From Callaeas wilsoni (Eukaryota > Chordata > Aves > Passeriformes > Callaeidae), in NCBI GenBank assembly GCA_013398955.1, contig VWPU01011692.1, positions 97,269-161,268 on the forward strand: a DNA stretch of 64,000 nt, given 5' to 3'. Every line of letters starts with the position of its first letter. Positions within the stretch are counted from its first letter, which is position 1. Shown piece after piece: positions 61,401 through 64,000 of this stretch. The notes beneath the pieces were generated by a model. The model was not told the origin of the DNA and did not search any database. It worked only from the letters and a program-made list of their open reading frames with translations. Both the position numbers and the translations under genes were made by a program.

Positions 61401-63460
61401 GAGACTTAAAGCAGGCTGGTTGATGGGTGGAACGGTCGGTACAGGAAGAATGTAGAGCAGGATGTAGCTGGAGATAATGTCCCTCTTGCTGAGCTGTGTT
61501 CCACCTCTTTGAGCTTTATTTTAATGCATCTCTCAAGTTGTGGGCAATATTATTACTCTTCGCCTAAAGTTTTTTTTAACTATTAGGAAAGACAGCATTT
61601 GTACAGCTCTCTTGGTATTTAACAATGCACTTACTTTCCCCTAAAAAAAAGATTTTAAAAATATTTAGACCACTGTAGTTTCTTTATGTTGTGGATATGA
61701 TTCATTTGGGCCATGGGAGGAGAATGACAGTTACTTGCTACACAGACCTTTCCTGTGATTCATGGAGTGTTCTTTGTGTCAGCCTTGAAGGAGGCACTTC
61801 ATGTGCTTCCTAGCAGGAAGGAAAAATAGTATGATCATAGTTACCAGATAGGACATGGAAACTGGGTGGGAGGGAAGGGAAAGGGGAGAGGGAAATGCTG
61901 ATTATTCAGAAGAAAGTTGCAGGAATGCCAAGATTCTGTCTGCACTATCCATTCATCTACTTAATGAAAAATGGATACATAACAAGCCTATATATAATAA
62001 GGGAAATGTCACAACTGTAATTGCCATGTTCACAAAATAGTATAGGTTATTATGTAACTTCTTTTGTGTAAATGAATCTTAGCACTTTTCCTTTGTCTCC
62101 TTGATCCATCACTGTTTCAGTATGGTGTGATGTTTCTGTCCCTGCGCGATGTTTCAGATTTTGCTCCCAAACTGACGGCCATGTACAATATTTTGTGTCA
62201 GCTTTGTGTAGAGACAGATTTTTGTGTTCTGACATAATAATATAGTTAGCAAGTTAAGCAATGTGCCAGCTTGCCAGATCAGAAGACATTTTCCTTTCTT
62301 TCCAAAAAAAGTAATTAAACTGTACTACAAATTTCTTCCTAAAAGTAGCAGCACAGATTGGCTACTTGAGTGCTTTTAAAGAATGCTCCATCAAATGACA
62401 ACCCCTAATGCTGCATGGCAGACTTTGGGGCTCTTTCACAGAGTCTAGCTGCTTCCAGCTGCTTTCTCTATGCCTGGAAACTGCAGGATAGGAATAAATG
62501 GGAGTAGCAGAAGTGGAAAGTTAGGTTTCCTCACTTCCTGATTTCCTGTGTGGATACAGGGCTTGTGGCTGGCTGTCCTCCTGCAGTTGGCAGTATTTGG
62601 TGTGGTACATGCAGCTGTGTCAGGAATATACAGCTGTGGCTGTTGAGCCATGTAGCATCTACAGAGGGTCCTTATCTAAGCAGATGCACAGCAACATTAG
62701 AATGGGAAAGCAGAGGTGTAGTTAGACATGAAAGGAGTGGAATTAGGAGGAATGCAGAAGAGAATAAAAGTGGATATGAATTACTATTCACATGACCTGT
62801 GTTAATTGATTTTCCTTGGCAATTAGAATTTTATTGCTTAAATCACCAATGCTATTCATTCTTCCATTATTTCCTGTGTTATAAAATGCTGGCTCTGTTT
62901 TGATTTTCCTGTAGCTGTGTTTATTGGGGATAAGGGGTCTAATTATAGCTGTGAACTATACTGTACTGAGAGGGCATTTAAGTTTCTTCTGACTATTTCT
63001 GAGGCAATGTGATGAGTCATGAAATATAACTTTTGCAGAAAATATCCTGATTGCCTAATGACTAGGTGTTGGTAGATGAAATTACACATACTGTCTCTTG
63101 TTCACATGAAACCAGGGAAGTGTCTTTCTGAGTAAGCTGTTTGTTCGAGTTACCCAAGAAATGTCAAAGATTACAGTTGCAAAATGGGGAAAAAAAAGTG
63201 TACGTTTGAGTAGCTTGAAAACACCTGCTGAGACTTACAAATGCCTTAGCTATTCACAGCATGAATACTTGTAAATAAAATACTTTTAAAGAAAAAATGC
63301 TGCCTAAAAATAATACAATTGATCACCTATGTTCCACATATTTTATTTTGCAGATGATGAAGAAGATGTTAACAATATGGAAAAAGTCATGTTAGAATAT
63401 GCTACAATGGACAGAGAACTTAATCATTATATAAAAGCATTTGAAGAAACCATAAATCAG
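40345..63460 (+). CDS. NSMCE2: NSMCE2 (MMS21), SMC5/6 complex SUMO ligase, first two coding exons (partial)
   Basis: NSMCE2 is the SUMO E3 ligase of the nuclear SMC5/6 complex, needed for recombination repair and replication-fork stability. Its N-terminal helices bind the SMC5 coiled coil; its C-terminal SP-RING recruits the SUMO-loaded E2. Only the first 80 residues are here, in two exons separated by a 22.9 kb intron. The identification rests on close similarity to human NSMCE2 as I recall it: ISFNAIDSALSSLKNCQ against ISFSGVESALSSLKNFQ, INSGMD and VALDLVES, then YATMDRELNHYIKA against FATLDRQLNHYVKA. Phases agree across the junction. Position head to head with WASHC5 matches the human locus. 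The SP-RING, with its zinc-binding Cys and His residues, must lie to the right. The far N-terminus is shorter than in human by about eight residues. Confidence 0.93.
45618..45650 (+). repeat. T-rich homopolymer tract
   Basis: A T run broken by GG, in NSMCE2 intron 2. It may be the tail of an unrecognised minus-strand insertion, but no body is seen. Confidence 0.6.
53880..54190. other. GC- and CpG-rich patch inside the AT-rich intron
   Basis: About 300 bp with many CpG, clearly distinct from the flanks. Open frames run on both strands, as expected from composition. No family is recognised. It may be an intragenic CpG island or a foreign insertion. Confidence 0.6.
55404..55428 (+). repeat. GT dinucleotide microsatellite
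   Basis: About ten GT units, followed within 50 bp by GTAT and TA runs (55,435-55,480). It lies in NSMCE2 intron 2. Confidence 0.9.
57870..57964 (-). mobile_element. Short CR1 LINE 3' tail in NSMCE2 intron 2
   Basis: The plus strand reads GGCTGAGGTTGGAAGGGACC, then CTCTGGAGGTCATCTTGCCC and CCCCTGCTCAAGTTGGCCCA: the last part of a CR1. It is the only repeat family member I recognise in this 22.9 kb intron. Confidence 0.9.
63354..63460 (+). CDS. NSMCE2: NSMCE2 exon 3 (residues 45-80)
   Basis: The acceptor is TTTTATTTTGCAG. The exon completes Asn45 and encodes DEEDVNNMEKVMLEYATMDR and ELNHYIKAFEETINQ, ending CAG|GTAAAT in phase 0. The acidic DEED stretch is not in human, where I recall TEVSSEYS; the helix after it is conserved. 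Confidence 0.93.
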
Positions 63461-64000
63461 GTAAATTATCTCTTCTCATTAAGGTATGAAAATATACCCT
63501 TATTTAAATATTCTCTTTTAAAAGACACAAGTGTTAAATTTAAACAATACGTAATTGGAAAGACAGCTCTTTGGCAGGTATAAAATACTGAAGTTGCTAG
63601 TACAACTATTAAATTTTTTTCCCAGCTTGCTACAGGGTGGCAGAGTTTTTAATTTCTCCCTACCAAACTCACACCGTTGGGAATATGGGATGAGTAGTGC
63701 TTTAGGAATGATTGAGGACACTGTAGTTAAGACACCCTCTTCTCAGGTGATACCACTCACATATTGTGGAAGATGGAAGCGCAGATGAGTGAGGCAGCTA
63801 ATCTGAGGAACAAACTGATGTCTGTGGCTGCAGAGAACCGATATTTTAAAGCCTGCTTCCCCCTGCCTTCCTGCCACCTGACTTGGCTGGTGCTTGTAAA
63901 GGGTGAGCTCGCTGCTTGCTCGCTTTATGAACCGGGGCCTCGCACTGCCCCCAAAGGACCGACAAAGGACGGACAAGGGACGGACAAAGGACGGACAAAG
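63461..64000 (+). other. NSMCE2: NSMCE2 intron 3, start
   Basis: AT-rich next to the exon, then from about 63,780 richer in GC and CpG up to the edge, where the minisatellite starts. The change suggests an insertion that continues past the window. Confidence 0.5.
63952..64000 (+). repeat. 11-bp minisatellite (CAAAGGACGGA)n, cut by the right edge
   Basis: Four full units and a partial one, differing by single changes: CAAAGGACCGA, CAAAGGACGGA, CAAGGGACGGA, CAAAGGACGGA, CAAAG. The array reaches the last base of the window. Confidence 0.93.

Larger units (their letters stand above)
40478..63353 (+). other. NSMCE2: NSMCE2 intron 2, 22.9 kb
   Basis: No further exon of NSMCE2 and no other gene is recognised. 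It is AT-rich and contains one short CR1 tail, a few simple repeats and one GC-rich patch at about 53,880-54,190. Open frames within it are short and have no familiar motifs. Long introns are usual for NSMCE2 in other vertebrates. Confidence 0.75.

Overview
The window is a piece of a bird nuclear genome. Fragments of the avian LINE CR1 are scattered through it, two LTRs belong to an endogenous-retrovirus family I associate with songbirds, and two vertebrate genes are arranged as on human 8q24.13. It is AT-rich and gene-poor apart from one CpG island. 'Bird' is secure; 'passerine' is an inference from the LTRs.

Layout. 1-11,480 is repeat-rich intergenic DNA. It holds the 5' part of a CR1 on the minus strand (running off the left edge), two related LTRs in opposite orientation (4,673-5,254 minus; 7,949-8,527 plus), two CR1 3' pieces on the plus strand, and a probable third LTR next to the 3' end of the first gene. 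11,740-36,505 is WASHC5 (strumpellin) on the minus strand. I could place all 28 coding exons; joined, they give an uninterrupted frame of 1,159 codons, which is the length I recall for the human protein. 36,285-37,075 is a CpG island that serves as a shared divergent promoter. From about 36,720 to the right edge is the 5' part of NSMCE2 (MMS21) on the plus strand: a non-coding first exon, a coding exon at 40,345-40,477, a 22.9 kb intron, and a coding exon at 63,354-63,460. The SP-RING ligase domain lies beyond the window.

Roles. WASHC5 is a core subunit of the endosomal WASH complex, which activates Arp2/3 on endosomes. NSMCE2 is the SUMO ligase subunit of SMC5/6, a genome-stability complex. 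The two share a promoter, not a pathway.

I did not find a new gene system. The most useful oddities are: a ten-copy GTCCC tandem array beside the promoter, G-rich on the WASHC5 strand; an upstream ATG that stays in frame with NSMCE2 through the predicted splice; a single GC-rich exon (exon 9) in an otherwise AT-rich WASHC5; a GC-rich patch deep in the big NSMCE2 intron; a well-formed orphan exon at 7,758-7,818; and an 11-bp minisatellite cut by the right edge.
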